This document shows, piece by piece, positions 29,028 through 38,397 of a stretch of DNA of 64,000 nucleotides. Under the pieces are notes generated by a model that saw only the letters and a program-made list of their open reading frames with translations, was not told where the DNA came from and ran no database searches. Origin of the DNA: Comamonadaceae bacterium OS-4 (GTDB lineage Bacteria > Pseudomonadota > Gammaproteobacteria > Burkholderiales > Burkholderiaceae_C); assembly GCA_027924025.1 (NCBI GenBank), contig AP026970.1, forward strand, positions 1,820,501-1,884,500. Direction: 5' to 3'. The translations under genes and the position numbers were made by a program. Every line of letters starts with the position of its first letter. Within the stretch, counting starts at the first letter, position 1.

Positions 29028-29495
29028 GTGAGGCTGGTCATCGTCGCTGTCGGTCAGCGGGTACCGGACTGGGCGCAAACCGCGTGGGATGACTACGCCA
29101 AGCGCTTTCCGCATGAACTCAAGGTAGAGCTCAAAGCCATCAAGACGGAGCCGCGCGGCTCTAAAACGGTAGAGCAGCTGTACGCCGCCGAGCGCAAGCG
29201 CATTGAAGAGGCCATCCCCAAAGGCGCGCGCATTGTGGCGCTCGACGAGCGGGGCACCAGCCTGCGCACCACCGCACTGGCCGAACGCCTGAAAGAATGG
29301 CAGCTGGGCGGCACCGATGTGGCCCTTGTTATCGGCGGCCCAGACGGTTTGGACCCCGAGTTTCGTCAGGCTGCGCATGAGCGCATCCGCCTCTCCGACC
29401 TGACTTTGCCCCACGCCATGGTGCGTGTGCTGCTGATCGAGCAGCTCTACCGCGCTTGGTCGGTCAACGCCAATCACCCGTACCACAGGGAATGA
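29028..29495 (+). CDS. rlmH: 23S rRNA pseudouridine-1915 N3-methyltransferase RlmH
   Basis: SPOUT-class methyltransferase acting on pseudouridine 1915 of 23S rRNA. 155 aa from GTG 29028. [17 protein letters not shown] at the start, VALDERG, the SAM-knot [16 protein letters not shown] and [32 protein letters not shown] are family signatures. Sits between rsfS and maf; its stop overlaps an upstream ATG of maf. Confidence 0.97.
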   Translation: MRLVIVAVGQRVPDWAQTAWDDYAKRFPHELKVELKAIKTEPRGSKTVEQLYAAERKRIEEAIPKGARIVALDERGTSLRTTALAERLKEWQLGGTDVALVIGGPDGLDPEFRQAAHERIRLSDLTLPHAMVRVLLIEQLYRAWSVNANHPYHRE

Positions 29496-29497
29496 CC

Positions 29498-30118
29498 ATG
29501 AGTGCCCCGGATTTCATTTATCTCGCATCCCAGAGCCCGCGTCGTCGCGAGTTGCTGACCCAGATTGGTGTCGCCCATGAGTTGCTGTTGCCGACTCCGG
29601 ATGAGGATGCCGAGAGCCTGGAAGTGGTGTTGGAGGGCGATACGCCTTCGGCATATGTGCAGAGGGTGACTGCTCTTAAATTGATAGCTGCTCGTGCACG
29701 TTTGGCGAGGACTAACGGCCAAAATTGTCCAATCCTTTGTGCAGACACTACGGTGGCATTGGGTGACACAATTCTCGGCAAGCCGGCGGATGCGGAAGAC
29801 GCCAAGCGCATGGTGCGCGCCTTGGCTGGCGGCACCCACCGCGTGTTTACCGCAGTGGCGGTGGCATGGGGTGACAAGACCGCGCAGGCGTGCTCGGAAT
29901 CGGTGGTGACTTTTTCTCAGATGAGTGATGACGAAGTTGCCGCTTACGTTGCGAGCGGCGAGCCCATGGGCAAGGCCGGGGCCTACGGCGTGCAGGGCAG
30001 GGCAGCTGCGTTCATTGCACGCATCGAAGGCTCTTACTCTGGCATCATGGGCCTCCCTTTGTTTGAAACAGCGCAGGCCTTGCGCGAGGTGGGCTTTGCA
30101 TGCAACAAGACATCCTGA
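29498..30118 (+). CDS. maf: Maf-family nucleotide pyrophosphatase
   Basis: Hydrolyses non-canonical or regulatory nucleoside triphosphates (dTTP/UTP-type Maf proteins). 206 aa from ATG 29498 (CAGGGA 7 nt upstream); ATG 29492 is an alternative. Motifs [55 protein letters not shown] and [10 protein letters not shown] are present. Residues about 59-77 ([18 protein letters not shown]) are encoded by a palindromic repeat, in the helix-loop before the CADTTV motif. The 3' end overlaps rng by 19 bp. Confidence 0.95.
   Translation: MSAPDFIYLASQSPRRRELLTQIGVAHELLLPTPDEDAESLEVVLEGDTPSAYVQRVTALKLIAARARLARTNGQNCPILCADTTVALGDTILGKPADAEDAKRMVRALAGGTHRVFTAVAVAWGDKTAQACSESVVTFSQMSDDEVAAYVASGEPMGKAGAYGVQGRAAAFIARIEGSYSGIMGLPLFETAQALREVGFACNKTS
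29673..29726 (+). repeat. Palindromic repeat copy E (inside maf)
   Basis: GCTCTTAAATTGATAGCTGC, TCGTGCA, loop, GGCGAGGACTAACGGCC, AAAATTG. The right half is degenerate, but the left half matches copy D almost base for base. Encodes IAARA in the maf frame, the same frame as VAARA in nadD. Confidence 0.65.
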
Positions 30119-31575
30119 TCAACTGGTCCCCGCAAGAAACGCGGGTGGCCATCGTGGAACACGGTGCGGTGCAGGAACTGCACGTGGAGCGCACGCTGGA
30201 GCGCGGGTTGGTGGGCAATGTGTACCTCGGCAAAGTGGCCCGGGTGTTGCCCGGCATGCAGTCGGCCTTCATCGACATCGGCTTGGAGCGTGCAGCATTT
30301 TTGCATGTGGCGGATGTGTGGCACCCGCCGGCGGAAGGGGAGTCGCTAAGCGCTTCGCGTGCGTCGCAACCCCAAATTCCGATTGAGAAGCAGGTGTTTG
30401 AGGGCCAGTCCCTGATGGTGCAGGTGATCAAGGACCCCATTGGCACCAAGGGCGCCCGCCTGTCCACGCAAATCAGCATTGCCGGCCGCCTGCTGGTGTT
30501 TTTGCCGCAGGACGACCATATTGGCGTGTCGCAAAAAATCCCAACCGCCCAGCGTGATGAGCTTCGTAGTCGCATGCAGGCGCTTGCCGGCAAAGAAGGG
30601 GGCGGCTTCATTTTGCGCACCAATGGCGAGGATGCGTCGGACAAAGAACTGGGTGACGACATCGCTTACTTGCGTAAGGCCTGGGCGCGTATCAAGGACG
30701 CTTCTCTGCGTCTGCCGCCGCAAAGTTTGTTGCATCAGGATCTGAACCTGTTGCAGCGCGTGTTGCGTGACCTCGCGGGTGAAACCACCCAAACCATTCG
30801 TGTGGACTCGCGCGAACAGTTTGATGCCCTCAAGATCTTTGGGGCGGAGTTCATGCCCGCAGCGGCTGAGAAGTTGCAGCACTACAAAGGTGAGCGACCT
30901 ATTTTCGACTTGTATTCGATTGACGAAGAAATCGCCAAAGCGTTGGCCCGGCGGGTGGAGCTCAAATCGGGCGGCTACCTGATCGTGGATCAGACCGAGG
31001 CACTCACCACGGTGGACGTAAACACGGGTGGTTTTGTCGGTGCGCGCAACTTTGATGACACCATTTTCAAAACCAACCTCGAGGCTTCGCAAGCGATTGC
31101 GCGCCAACTGCGATTGCGCAATCTGGGTGGCATCATTATTGTCGACTTCATTGACATGGTGCGCGAGGATCACCGTGAGGCCGTGTTGGCGGAATTCCGC
31201 AAGCAGCTGGGTCGTGATCGGGTGAAGACGATGGCGGGCGGATTCTCGCAGTTGGGCCTGGTGGAAATGACGCGCAAGCGCACCCGTGAATCGCTGGCCC
31301 ACATGCTGTGCGAACCCTGCCCGATCTGCGAGGGCAAAGGCATCGTCAAAACGCCGCGCAGTGTGGCGTATGACATTTTGCGTGAAATTTTGCGGGAAGC
31401 CCGCCAGTTCACCCCCCGTGAATTCCGGGTCGTGGCGTCGCCCAAGGTGATTGAGCTCCTGTTGGATGAGGAGAGTCAGCATTTGGCAGGGCTCTCGGAG
31501 TTCATCGGCAAGCCGGTGTCGCTGCAGAGCGAAGCAGGCATGGCCCAGGAGCAATACGACATCGTGTTGCTGTGA
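30100..31575 (+). CDS. rng: Ribonuclease G
   Basis: Endoribonuclease of the RNase E/G family that matures the 5' end of 16S rRNA and degrades mRNA. 491 aa. N-terminal S1 region ([31 protein letters not shown]), catalytic DVNTGG and IIIVDFIDM, and the zinc-link CEPCPICEG. There is no C-terminal scaffold, so it is RNase G rather than E. The start overlaps maf by 19 bp, so the two are translationally linked. Confidence 0.97.
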   Translation: MQQDILINWSPQETRVAIVEHGAVQELHVERTLERGLVGNVYLGKVARVLPGMQSAFIDIGLERAAFLHVADVWHPPAEGESLSASRASQPQIPIEKQVFEGQSLMVQVIKDPIGTKGARLSTQISIAGRLLVFLPQDDHIGVSQKIPTAQRDELRSRMQALAGKEGGGFILRTNGEDASDKELGDDIAYLRKAWARIKDASLRLPPQSLLHQDLNLLQRVLRDLAGETTQTIRVDSREQFDALKIFGAEFMPAAAEKLQHYKGERPIFDLYSIDEEIAKALARRVELKSGGYLIVDQTEALTTVDVNTGGFVGARNFDDTIFKTNLEASQAIARQLRLRNLGGIIIVDFIDMVREDHREAVLAEFRKQLGRDRVKTMAGGFSQLGLVEMTRKRTRESLAHMLCEPCPICEGKGIVKTPRSVAYDILREILREARQFTPREFRVVASPKVIELLLDEESQHLAGLSEFIGKPVSLQSEAGMAQEQYDIVLL

Positions 31576-31584
31576 GGGCAGCTT

Positions 31585-34020
31585 GTGACTGAGCGTTTGC
31601 GTATCGCGGTCCTGAGCCGCAATTTTTCAGTGACCGGGGGCGGGGCAGAGCGCTATTCCATCTCGGTGGTGGAGCAGCTCGCAAAAACGCATGAAGTGCA
31701 TGTGTTTGCGCAGACCATTTCGCATGATTTTCCGGGCGTGACATACCATCAGGTGCCCATGCCGGTGGAGCGCCCCCGTTGGATCAACCAACTCTACTTC
31801 GCCTGGAAAACCTGGCGGGCCACGCGCAGTGGCTTCGATATCGTTCACTCTCACGAGAACACCTGGCACGGCAATGTGCAGACCGTGCACGTGTTGCCGG
31901 TTAAGCACACCCTGTTTGCTGGGAAGCGAGGCTTTGGCTTGGCTCTGCGGTGGTTGAAAGTGGTGACCAGCCCACGCTTGCTAGCCTATCTGTGGTTGGA
32001 AGAGCTGCGCTTTGCATTTGCGTACAAGAAGAAAGTGGTCTGCGCCTCCACCACATTGAGGGAGGTGGTGGAGCGAGCATTCCCTGATTCACGCGGAATG
32101 CTGGAGGTCATTACGCCGGGGGTGGATGCGGTGCCTGGGCCGGCCACTGCAGTGGTCAAGGCCGAAGCGCGACGCGCCTTGGAGTTGCCTGATGCCGTGC
32201 CTGTGCTCCTCTTTGTCGGCAATGACTTCGGCAAGAAGGGGCTCAAAACCCTTTTGGACGCGTTGGCCAAACTGGACATTGCAGTTCAGTTATTGGTGAT
32301 TGGCCGGTCGGAGCGCACCAGCGACTATGAGGAACAAGCCACTGCTTTGGGCGCGCGGTCTCGGGTACATTTTCGGGGCAGCATGAGTGAGATGTCTGTG
32401 GCCTATGGCGCTGCGGACATGTTGGTGCATCCGACCTTGGAAGACTCCTACGGCATGGTGGTGTTGGAGGCCATGGCGCATGGTCTGCCAGTGGTGGTGA
32501 GCGACGCGCCGTTCAGTGGAATTGCCAAGGATTTGACGCAGGGTTTGAACGCTCTGCTGCTGTCAAAGCCGACGGACGCCATCGACCTTGCTTCAAAGAT
32601 AGAGATTTTGCTTGGTGACCGTGCTGCTGCCAGTGCGCTGGGGACCGGCGCTGTGAAATTCGCTCAGGAGAATTCTTGGGTTCAAGCAGGGCAAAGGTAT
32701 GACGCTCTTTGTTCAGATGTCGCTCGCAAGTACCAACAACGTTGGTTGGTGCTTTCCCATGCCTTCAATATGGATGGGCGTGCTGCAAGTCAAACGATTA
32801 CTGACAAGTTACCGCATCTAGAGGCTGCAGGCGTAGAGCTGGTGGTGCTAAGCGGTGTGTCGGGTAGCCGTGATCGTCACTACGAACATTACCAACTCTG
32901 GCCGGCGGGACCGGCGGGAATTCGCTTCGAGTTGCGCCACGTCTTACGCAAGCATCTGAGTTCTCCGTTGGTGTACAGGCTGGTAATGGTGCTGCTCTCG
33001 CTGCCTTTGTTGCCGTTCATGTTGCTCGAAAAGGTTATCCGGCCTGTGGAGAGCTCTTGGTCTTGGTGGCTATCTGCCTACGTGAAGGGTTGGCTGTTGG
33101 CCCGTGACCGGAAGTTCGATCTCATCTATTCGACAGGCGGTGCGTTTGCAGCCCACTTGGCCGGCAACGCCTTAAAGCGTACGCTGGGCGTGCGCTGGCT
33201 GGCTGAGGTGCACGATCCGTTGGTGATGCCGGGCAGTGAACCTGTGAGCAAGCAAGAGTTGATGCAAGCTGAGGTTGAGCGCATTATTTGTACCCACGCA
33301 GATGTGGCGATCTGGTTTACCGATCAGGCATTGGCGAGTGCCAGGCGCCGTCACCCCCAATTGGGTGCGCGCGGCAAAATGATGTTGCCGGGAATTGATG
33401 CGCCATTTAAAGAAATGCCTCCTTATGTGCCGGGCCCGAAGATGGTGATTGGGCATTTCGGGTCCTTGTCTGCGACACGCAACCTCACCCCCATCATCGA
33501 CGCGTTAGAAGCTTTGGTGTCCGAGAGCCCCGAGATGAGAGAGCAGATTGAGTTGCAACTCACTGGTGGGCCGCTGGATGCAGTGTCTGAAACGGCCCTG
33601 AACAAATCGCCGATCAGAGATATCGTGCGACACCTTGGGCGGATCGAGGCCGACCCGGTCACTGGTCTCTCCGGACGGGAGCAGATTTTGCGCCGCATGC
33701 GCAATACGGATGTATTGCTTTTGTTGCATGGTACGGAGCCCATTTGTGCCGAGTACATTCCCTCCAAACTGTATGAGTATCTTTGGATGCAACGGCCTAT
33801 TTTGGCGACTGTTAACAACAACCCGCAAATGTCGGCTTTATTGCTCGAACAGGGGCATAGTGTGATTGAGGTAGGGCAGGGAGAATTTGTGTCAGGGGAA
33901 ATGTCTCGCTCATTGAGTATTTTCCATAAACGCTGGTGTAATGGCGAAAAATTGGAACATCAGGGTTTAAATCCGTATACGACGAAAGCAGCCGTTGTCC
34001 ATTTGTTATCCTGGGCATAG
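31585..34020 (+). CDS. Two-domain glycosyltransferase (GT4-type plus second GT-B domain)
   Basis: 811 aa from GTG 31585. Residues 1 to about 385 are a GT4 glycosyltransferase: GGGAERYSISVVEQLA, FVGNDFGKKGLKTLLDAL, and the Glu-x7-Glu donor motif in EDSYGMVVLEAMAHG. Residues about 390-811 look like a second GT-B enzyme with an opening strand VLSHAFNMDGRAAS, a hydrophobic patch (VMVLLSLPLLPFML) that may touch the membrane, YSTGGAFAAHLAG, WLAEVHDPL and a C-terminal IPSKLYEYLWMQRPIL. Two sugar transfers by one chain are likely, probably on lipid A-core or O-antigen. First gene of the glycan cluster, 9 bp after rng. Confidence 0.85.
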   Translation: MTERLRIAVLSRNFSVTGGGAERYSISVVEQLAKTHEVHVFAQTISHDFPGVTYHQVPMPVERPRWINQLYFAWKTWRATRSGFDIVHSHENTWHGNVQTVHVLPVKHTLFAGKRGFGLALRWLKVVTSPRLLAYLWLEELRFAFAYKKKVVCASTTLREVVERAFPDSRGMLEVITPGVDAVPGPATAVVKAEARRALELPDAVPVLLFVGNDFGKKGLKTLLDALAKLDIAVQLLVIGRSERTSDYEEQATALGARSRVHFRGSMSEMSVAYGAADMLVHPTLEDSYGMVVLEAMAHGLPVVVSDAPFSGIAKDLTQGLNALLLSKPTDAIDLASKIEILLGDRAAASALGTGAVKFAQENSWVQAGQRYDALCSDVARKYQQRWLVLSHAFNMDGRAASQTITDKLPHLEAAGVELVVLSGVSGSRDRHYEHYQLWPAGPAGIRFELRHVLRKHLSSPLVYRLVMVLLSLPLLPFMLLEKVIRPVESSWSWWLSAYVKGWLLARDRKFDLIYSTGGAFAAHLAGNALKRTLGVRWLAEVHDPLVMPGSEPVSKQELMQAEVERIICTHADVAIWFTDQALASARRRHPQLGARGKMMLPGIDAPFKEMPPYVPGPKMVIGHFGSLSATRNLTPIIDALEALVSESPEMREQIELQLTGGPLDAVSETALNKSPIRDIVRHLGRIEADPVTGLSGREQILRRMRNTDVLLLLHGTEPICAEYIPSKLYEYLWMQRPILATVNNNPQMSALLLEQGHSVIEVGQGEFVSGEMSRSLSIFHKRWCNGEKLEHQGLNPYTTKAAVVHLLSWA

Positions 34021-34083
34021 TAGTTTGCTTATACCCTGGCTGGCCGATACCTATTTTCTGTTGATTCTAAAACTCACTCTCCC

Positions 34084-34971
34084 ATGCATCTCGACAAAGT
34101 AGTCGCCCGAATTGAAGGTGGACTAGGGAACCAGTTGTTCCAATACGCTGCAGCACGCAGCTTGGCAGACCGTTTGCAATGTGGCTTGTTATTGGATCTG
34201 AGAGGGATCGCCGAAAACGGAGATCGGCCCTACCAGCTCGATCTTTACGGCATCCGTGCTGAGGTTGCGGACAGACAAACGCTGGCTGCCTTACCTGCTT
34301 GGCGCTCCTCTCGCGCAGGGCGCATTCAGCAGTCGCTGTCCTTTATAGTGCCGGCCTTGGTGCACTCAGCAGTTTTTTGGCCTCAGAGCTTTGCCTACGA
34401 CGAACGGATCGAGTGGCTGAGGCACCCGGTCTACATGGTTGGTTACTGGCAGACGGAGCGCTACTTCGCTTGGAATCGCGAGCGGCTCCTGCAGGACTTG
34501 AAGATGCGCTCGCCCGCGTCAGCAGATTCGGAATGGGCGGAAATAATCAGGAATTGCAATAGTGTGTCACTGCATGTGCGGCGTGGTGACTACGTTAGCA
34601 ACTCTAACGCTGCGCAGAATCATGGAGTCTGCGACCTAGACTTCTATCAGCACTCGGTCGCATCATTGCTAGAGCAGCAGCCCGACTTAGAGGTATTCGT
34701 TTTCTCAGATGAACCCCAGTGGGCGGCTGACCATCTGCGGCTGCCTGCGCCTATCCATATCGTGGACGCCAATCCTCCCGATCGGGGTCACCTAGATCTG
34801 GAGCTTATGCGTGCCTGTCGGCATCATGTGCTGGCCAACAGCTCATTCAGCTGGTGGGGCGCTTGGCTTTGCGTGCAGCCGGGGCAGACTGTGTATGCAC
34901 CAGACCGCTGGTTTGCCAACCCTAGTGTAGACACCCGAGACATTATTCCCCCGCACTGGCACCGCTTGTAG
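34084..34971 (+). CDS. GT11 family alpha-1,2-fucosyltransferase-like protein
   Basis: 295 aa. GGLGNQLFQYAAARSLADRL at the N-terminus, VYMVGYWQTERYF, the nucleotide-sugar motif SVSLHVRRGDYV and the C-terminal LANSSFSWWGAWL are GT11 signatures. Such enzymes transfer fucose from GDP-fucose in alpha-1,2 linkage. No GDP-fucose synthesis genes (gmd, fcl) lie in the window, so the donor must come from elsewhere or the donor sugar differs. The 3' end overlaps the opposing GT2 gene by 29 bp. Confidence 0.88.
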   Translation: MHLDKVVARIEGGLGNQLFQYAAARSLADRLQCGLLLDLRGIAENGDRPYQLDLYGIRAEVADRQTLAALPAWRSSRAGRIQQSLSFIVPALVHSAVFWPQSFAYDERIEWLRHPVYMVGYWQTERYFAWNRERLLQDLKMRSPASADSEWAEIIRNCNSVSLHVRRGDYVSNSNAAQNHGVCDLDFYQHSVASLLEQQPDLEVFVFSDEPQWAADHLRLPAPIHIVDANPPDRGHLDLELMRACRHHVLANSSFSWWGAWLCVQPGQTVYAPDRWFANPSVDTRDIIPPHWHRL

Positions 34972-35890
34972 GGCGATTACACCTGCTGAGTCCAGTGAAC
35001 CACAGTGCGGCCAAGGCACGTTCCAAACGGGTAGGGATCGTCAGCCAGCCGTTGCGGCGAAACTGGAACTCTGCATAGATTTGGTAGTTCGCGCTCCACG
35101 AAATGCCGGTTATCCGTGCATTGAGCATTCGCATGAAGGTCCAGGCAATGTGTTTTCGTTGACCAAAGGGAATGCTGTGGGGAACATAGTCCAAGCCCGT
35201 CAGCCGCACAACGTAGCGCGACTGAATCTTGTGGAAAGAGTTGCGTGCGGCCTGTTGTTTGACTTGGCTGACCTGACTCGCATGAACCCTGTAAGTCAGC
35301 AGAGGCGACGGTATGTTGTAGAACTTTCCTCCTTGGGCGGCGATGTCACACCATAGGCCGTAGTCTTCGGCGTGGGTGTACTCTCTGCTGTATCCGGTCC
35401 GACGAACCATGCTTGCCTTCAGGCTGGTGCTGGGATTACAGAGAGGCGAGTAGATCGTCAGCAAGGCTCGAATATCGCTGTCGCTAGAGTGGCCTGTGCG
35501 CGTGCGCCGCTTGCCTGTCGCATGGTCGAGGGTGGTGTGGAAGCTTCCACAGACATCTAGTCCATCTTCCTCCATGGCCCGGAACTGCTCCTCTAGGCGC
35601 GTCGGGGCCGCGATATCGTCGGCATCCATCACTGCAATATAGCGTCCGTTCGCGGCCTGAAACCCTCGGGTGCGGGCTTGGATCAATCCGTGGTTGCTGC
35701 CCAGGACAATCAGCCGGACTCGCGGATCCTGAAGTTTCCCCAGATAGGCCAATGTGCCATCGAGTGATCCATCGTCAACGATAATCAACTCGAAGTCTGA
35801 GAATGTCTGGTTCAAGAGGCTTTGAATGCAATCATCCAGATAGGGCTCGGCGTTGTAAGTGCAAAGCACAATTGAAAAGACAGGCGACAT
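34943..35890 (-). CDS. GT2 family glycosyltransferase
   Basis: 315 aa from ATG 35890 (MSPVFSIVLCTYN); ATG 35905 is possible but would lie inside the divergent gene. GT-A fold: FSIVLCTYNAEPYLDDCIQS, IIVDDGSLDGT and the DxD motif MDADDIAAP, with HAEDYGLWCDIA as the acceptor-side motif. Probably adds a sugar to the O-antigen or core. Overlaps the GT11 gene tail to tail and starts 7 bp from the divergent GT10 gene, so its promoter must lie inside that gene. Confidence 0.88.
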   Translation of the reverse strand: MSPVFSIVLCTYNAEPYLDDCIQSLLNQTFSDFELIIVDDGSLDGTLAYLGKLQDPRVRLIVLGSNHGLIQARTRGFQAANGRYIAVMDADDIAAPTRLEEQFRAMEEDGLDVCGSFHTTLDHATGKRRTRTGHSSDSDIRALLTIYSPLCNPSTSLKASMVRRTGYSREYTHAEDYGLWCDIAAQGGKFYNIPSPLLTYRVHASQVSQVKQQAARNSFHKIQSRYVVRLTGLDYVPHSIPFGQRKHIAWTFMRMLNARITGISWSANYQIYAEFQFRRNGWLTIPTRLERALAALWFTGLSRCNRPTSGASAGE

Positions 35891-35897
35891 AAGCGAT

Positions 35898-36929
35898 ATG
35901 GGCAAGCGTGAAGTATTGTTGGTAGACGGGGAAGGTGGCGCCTGGCCTTGGCGCAGACAAATGCCGGAGCCGGGAGATGTATGGGGAACGACCCATTACA
36001 CCTTTGCCACGGATTCTAAGAGCAAGCCTGATTGGCTAGTGGTGTTCTCGGCCTGGCCCGAGATTGTGTTGCAGACATCCGTGCCGAAGCATCGCAGAAT
36101 CTTTGTGGCGGGCGAACCCGAAAGCTTTCATCGCTATCAACCTCGCTTTCTGGAGCAGTTTGGCACGGTGATCACAACGCAGCGCGGCACGCGTCACCCA
36201 GGTGCCATCTACAGCCAGCCAGCGATTAATTGGTTTACCGGAGTCCGTTTTCAGGATGGGCTGCAGCGGCTGGTCTCTGTACTCGACTTTGCGAATTTTG
36301 CGGCGGGCAATCCGGTGAAAACCAAGCTGTGCTCCGTCGTCTGTTCCAGCAATGCAACGACGCGGGGCCACCGCAAACGCATTGAGTTTGTCGAATTACT
36401 TCAGCGAGAGTTTGGCGATCGAATCGACTTCTACGGTCGAGGGCGGCGTGGAATGGCAGACAAGGACGAGGCACTGGCCGACTACCGCTTTCATATTGCC
36501 TTGGAAAACTCGGTGCACCGTGACTATTGGACGGAGAAGCTGGCTGATCCATTCTTGAGAGGGTGCTATCCCATCTATAACGGCTGCCCCAATCTTTCCA
36601 GTTATTTTCCTGATGGAAGTTATTCCCGCATTGACCTGGCAGAGCCACGCAAGGCGCTGGCGATGGTGGCGGCTGTGCTGGAGAGTGACAAAGATCAGCA
36701 GCACGCAGCAGAGCTTGCCGAAGCCAAACGCAGAGTCCTGTGGGAGTACAACCTATTCGCGGTACTGGAGGGGCTTTACCCAGGGCTGGAAGCCCGTGAA
36801 GCAGGGGCCTACGGGGTGTCGGACACGGGGCCAATCCGTCTCTACTCGGACCACGAGGCCAAGGATTTCAAGTTCAGTCGGCGCCTGCGCCGTTGGCTTG
36901 ATTCGCCTTTTGGAGTGTCAGGCAGCTGA
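35898..36929 (+). CDS. GT10 family (alpha-1,3-fucosyltransferase-like) protein
   Basis: 343 aa from ATG 35898. The core DYRFHIALENSVHRDYWTEK followed by LADPFLRGCYPIYNGCPNLSSYFP matches the GT10 motif (FxxAFENSxxxxYVTEK, then AGxVPIYWG). GDP-fucose is the usual donor, with transfer to GlcNAc or Glc in alpha-1,3 linkage. The N-terminal half (TTHYTFATDSKSKPDWLVVFSAWP) is less conserved, and the first strand is short. Its 3' end overlaps the opposing O-antigen ligase gene by 56 bp. Confidence 0.8.
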   Translation: MGKREVLLVDGEGGAWPWRRQMPEPGDVWGTTHYTFATDSKSKPDWLVVFSAWPEIVLQTSVPKHRRIFVAGEPESFHRYQPRFLEQFGTVITTQRGTRHPGAIYSQPAINWFTGVRFQDGLQRLVSVLDFANFAAGNPVKTKLCSVVCSSNATTRGHRKRIEFVELLQREFGDRIDFYGRGRRGMADKDEALADYRFHIALENSVHRDYWTEKLADPFLRGCYPIYNGCPNLSSYFPDGSYSRIDLAEPRKALAMVAAVLESDKDQQHAAELAEAKRRVLWEYNLFAVLEGLYPGLEAREAGAYGVSDTGPIRLYSDHEAKDFKFSRRLRRWLDSPFGVSGS

Positions 36930-38235
36930 ACAGAGCCGCCATAAAGAAGAGCAGCTCAATGAAGTGGTCGATACAGACCTCTGTCGTGAGATAGCTGATG
37001 GCAATCACGGGGATGGCCCAGACGGCATAGATGCTCCAGAAGTCGGAACGCTTTCTTGCCCTCAGGTAGCTCACTCCAAGCGTTATCCAGACGAGGAACA
37101 GTCCAGGCAAGCCGAAGCCAAGCGCAAAGTCCAGCCAACCGCTGTGTGTGGCGCCACGATTCTTGCCATCAGGCTTGTGAAAGTCGCTCCATTTTTGAAG
37201 TGCAAGTGCACCGAAGGAGTGGTGGATTTGTCCATAGCCTAGCGGATGCTCTTTCAACAGATCCAGGCCGGCTCGAGCCCAGGACACCCGTTCATAGGTG
37301 CTTCCATTCACCGGGACACCATATTGATTCAATGGCAGCGGTGAGACTCTGTCTTTCCAGTTGTTGTGTTGTTCTATGTCGGTGCTGATTTTGTAATCAG
37401 CAATCAGGTTGGACCAGGCTGGGTTGCTTTCCAGGTGGTTCTTCAGCACAAAGCCGGTCAGGAGAATGCAGGCCAGCAGCATTGCAAAAAAACCTTTGCG
37501 CTGTGCTCGGACCTTTTTGCCCGCTCCTGCTATCTTGAAAAGAAAGTAAACAAACAAAAGAAAGAACAGCGCGATGCCATTTTTGGTGTTCGCAAAGTAG
37601 TCAGAAAATATGGTGGCCCCAATACCTAGGGGGGCGCACGCATACCAGAATGTGGGGGATTTTCCTTCTCGTGCCGACAGAATCTTGATGAACATCACCG
37701 GCAGAAAAAGACTTCCGAAAATGACGAGCGGCGTCTTGCCCAGGTAGGGGGTCATATAGAAGTCTTGATGAATCCATTGGCCTGTGCGTATTACCTCATA
37801 GGCGTAGCGCATGCAGAAAATAAAGACAGTCCCTGCCAGACCACAGACCAGCAACGACTCCTGAATTCTCTGGAGACGGCGTGACAGTAAACGCTCGGGT
37901 TGGGACAGTAGCAGGCCAAGCGCCAGGCCCATGAGGGTCGCCAGAAAGGTGCGCAGCCACTCTCCTGTGAACTCACGCCATTGCTCTTCTAAGTTTCCTG
38001 CCAGCAGGAACAAGTGGAGAGCCAGCCAGATGAAGAAACCCAGCAAGATGTAGACTGGCCAGGCCCTTCTTTGCGTAAGCTGAGGTAATTCTTTAAACAG
38101 CAGCATAGCTGAGGCCACACCACCACAGAGTAGTGTCACGTTCCGCAGGGCCATGGTGTTGGGTAAGGGCCAAATCGCGAGAAGGGTGGCTGCGCTAAAC
38201 AAAAGCACGGTGGCCGATATTGTTCTTTTGATCAT
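36874..38235 (-). CDS. O-antigen ligase / Wzy-type polymerase
   Basis: 453 aa integral membrane protein with about ten to twelve hydrophobic segments and a large periplasmic loop. The loop carries ERVSWARAGLDLLKEHPLGYG and ATHSGWLDFALGFGLPGLFL, the usual Wzy_C-type signature (R..W..a....hPl.G.G, then HS/HN) shared by O-antigen ligases (WaaL) and polymerases. Family members cannot be separated by sequence alone. Lies between the GT10 gene (3' overlap 56 bp) and a 162-bp spacer. Confidence 0.85.
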   Translation of the reverse strand: MIKRTISATVLLFSAATLLAIWPLPNTMALRNVTLLCGGVASAMLLFKELPQLTQRRAWPVYILLGFFIWLALHLFLLAGNLEEQWREFTGEWLRTFLATLMGLALGLLLSQPERLLSRRLQRIQESLLVCGLAGTVFIFCMRYAYEVIRTGQWIHQDFYMTPYLGKTPLVIFGSLFLPVMFIKILSAREGKSPTFWYACAPLGIGATIFSDYFANTKNGIALFFLLFVYFLFKIAGAGKKVRAQRKGFFAMLLACILLTGFVLKNHLESNPAWSNLIADYKISTDIEQHNNWKDRVSPLPLNQYGVPVNGSTYERVSWARAGLDLLKEHPLGYGQIHHSFGALALQKWSDFHKPDGKNRGATHSGWLDFALGFGLPGLFLVWITLGVSYLRARKRSDFWSIYAVWAIPVIAISYLTTEVCIDHFIELLFFMAALFSCLTLQKANQANGAGAD

Positions 38236-38397
38236 CTTCTGTTGCCTCAGACCGAGTGCAGGCTTTTCTCCAAGTAGTGTGATTGTGCCATCGCGATGTG
38301 TAGCTTCGACGATCCCCGTCCTATTTTCACAGACCCAAAATTTAGAACAGTCACGCAGCCATTGCTAAATGCTGCTTAAGATGAAACCGGGTGCTGG
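38236..38397. other. Spacer between O-antigen ligase and DUF6492 genes
   Basis: 162 bp between the start of the O-antigen ligase gene and the end of the DUF6492 gene. It probably holds the ligase promoter on the minus strand, but I see no convincing -35/-10 pair, terminator or small gene in it. Confidence 0.4.

Noticed and set aside
30600..31554. Minus-strand open frame opposite rng
   Set aside because: Shadow of rng; no domain, and the plus strand has the RNase G motifs.
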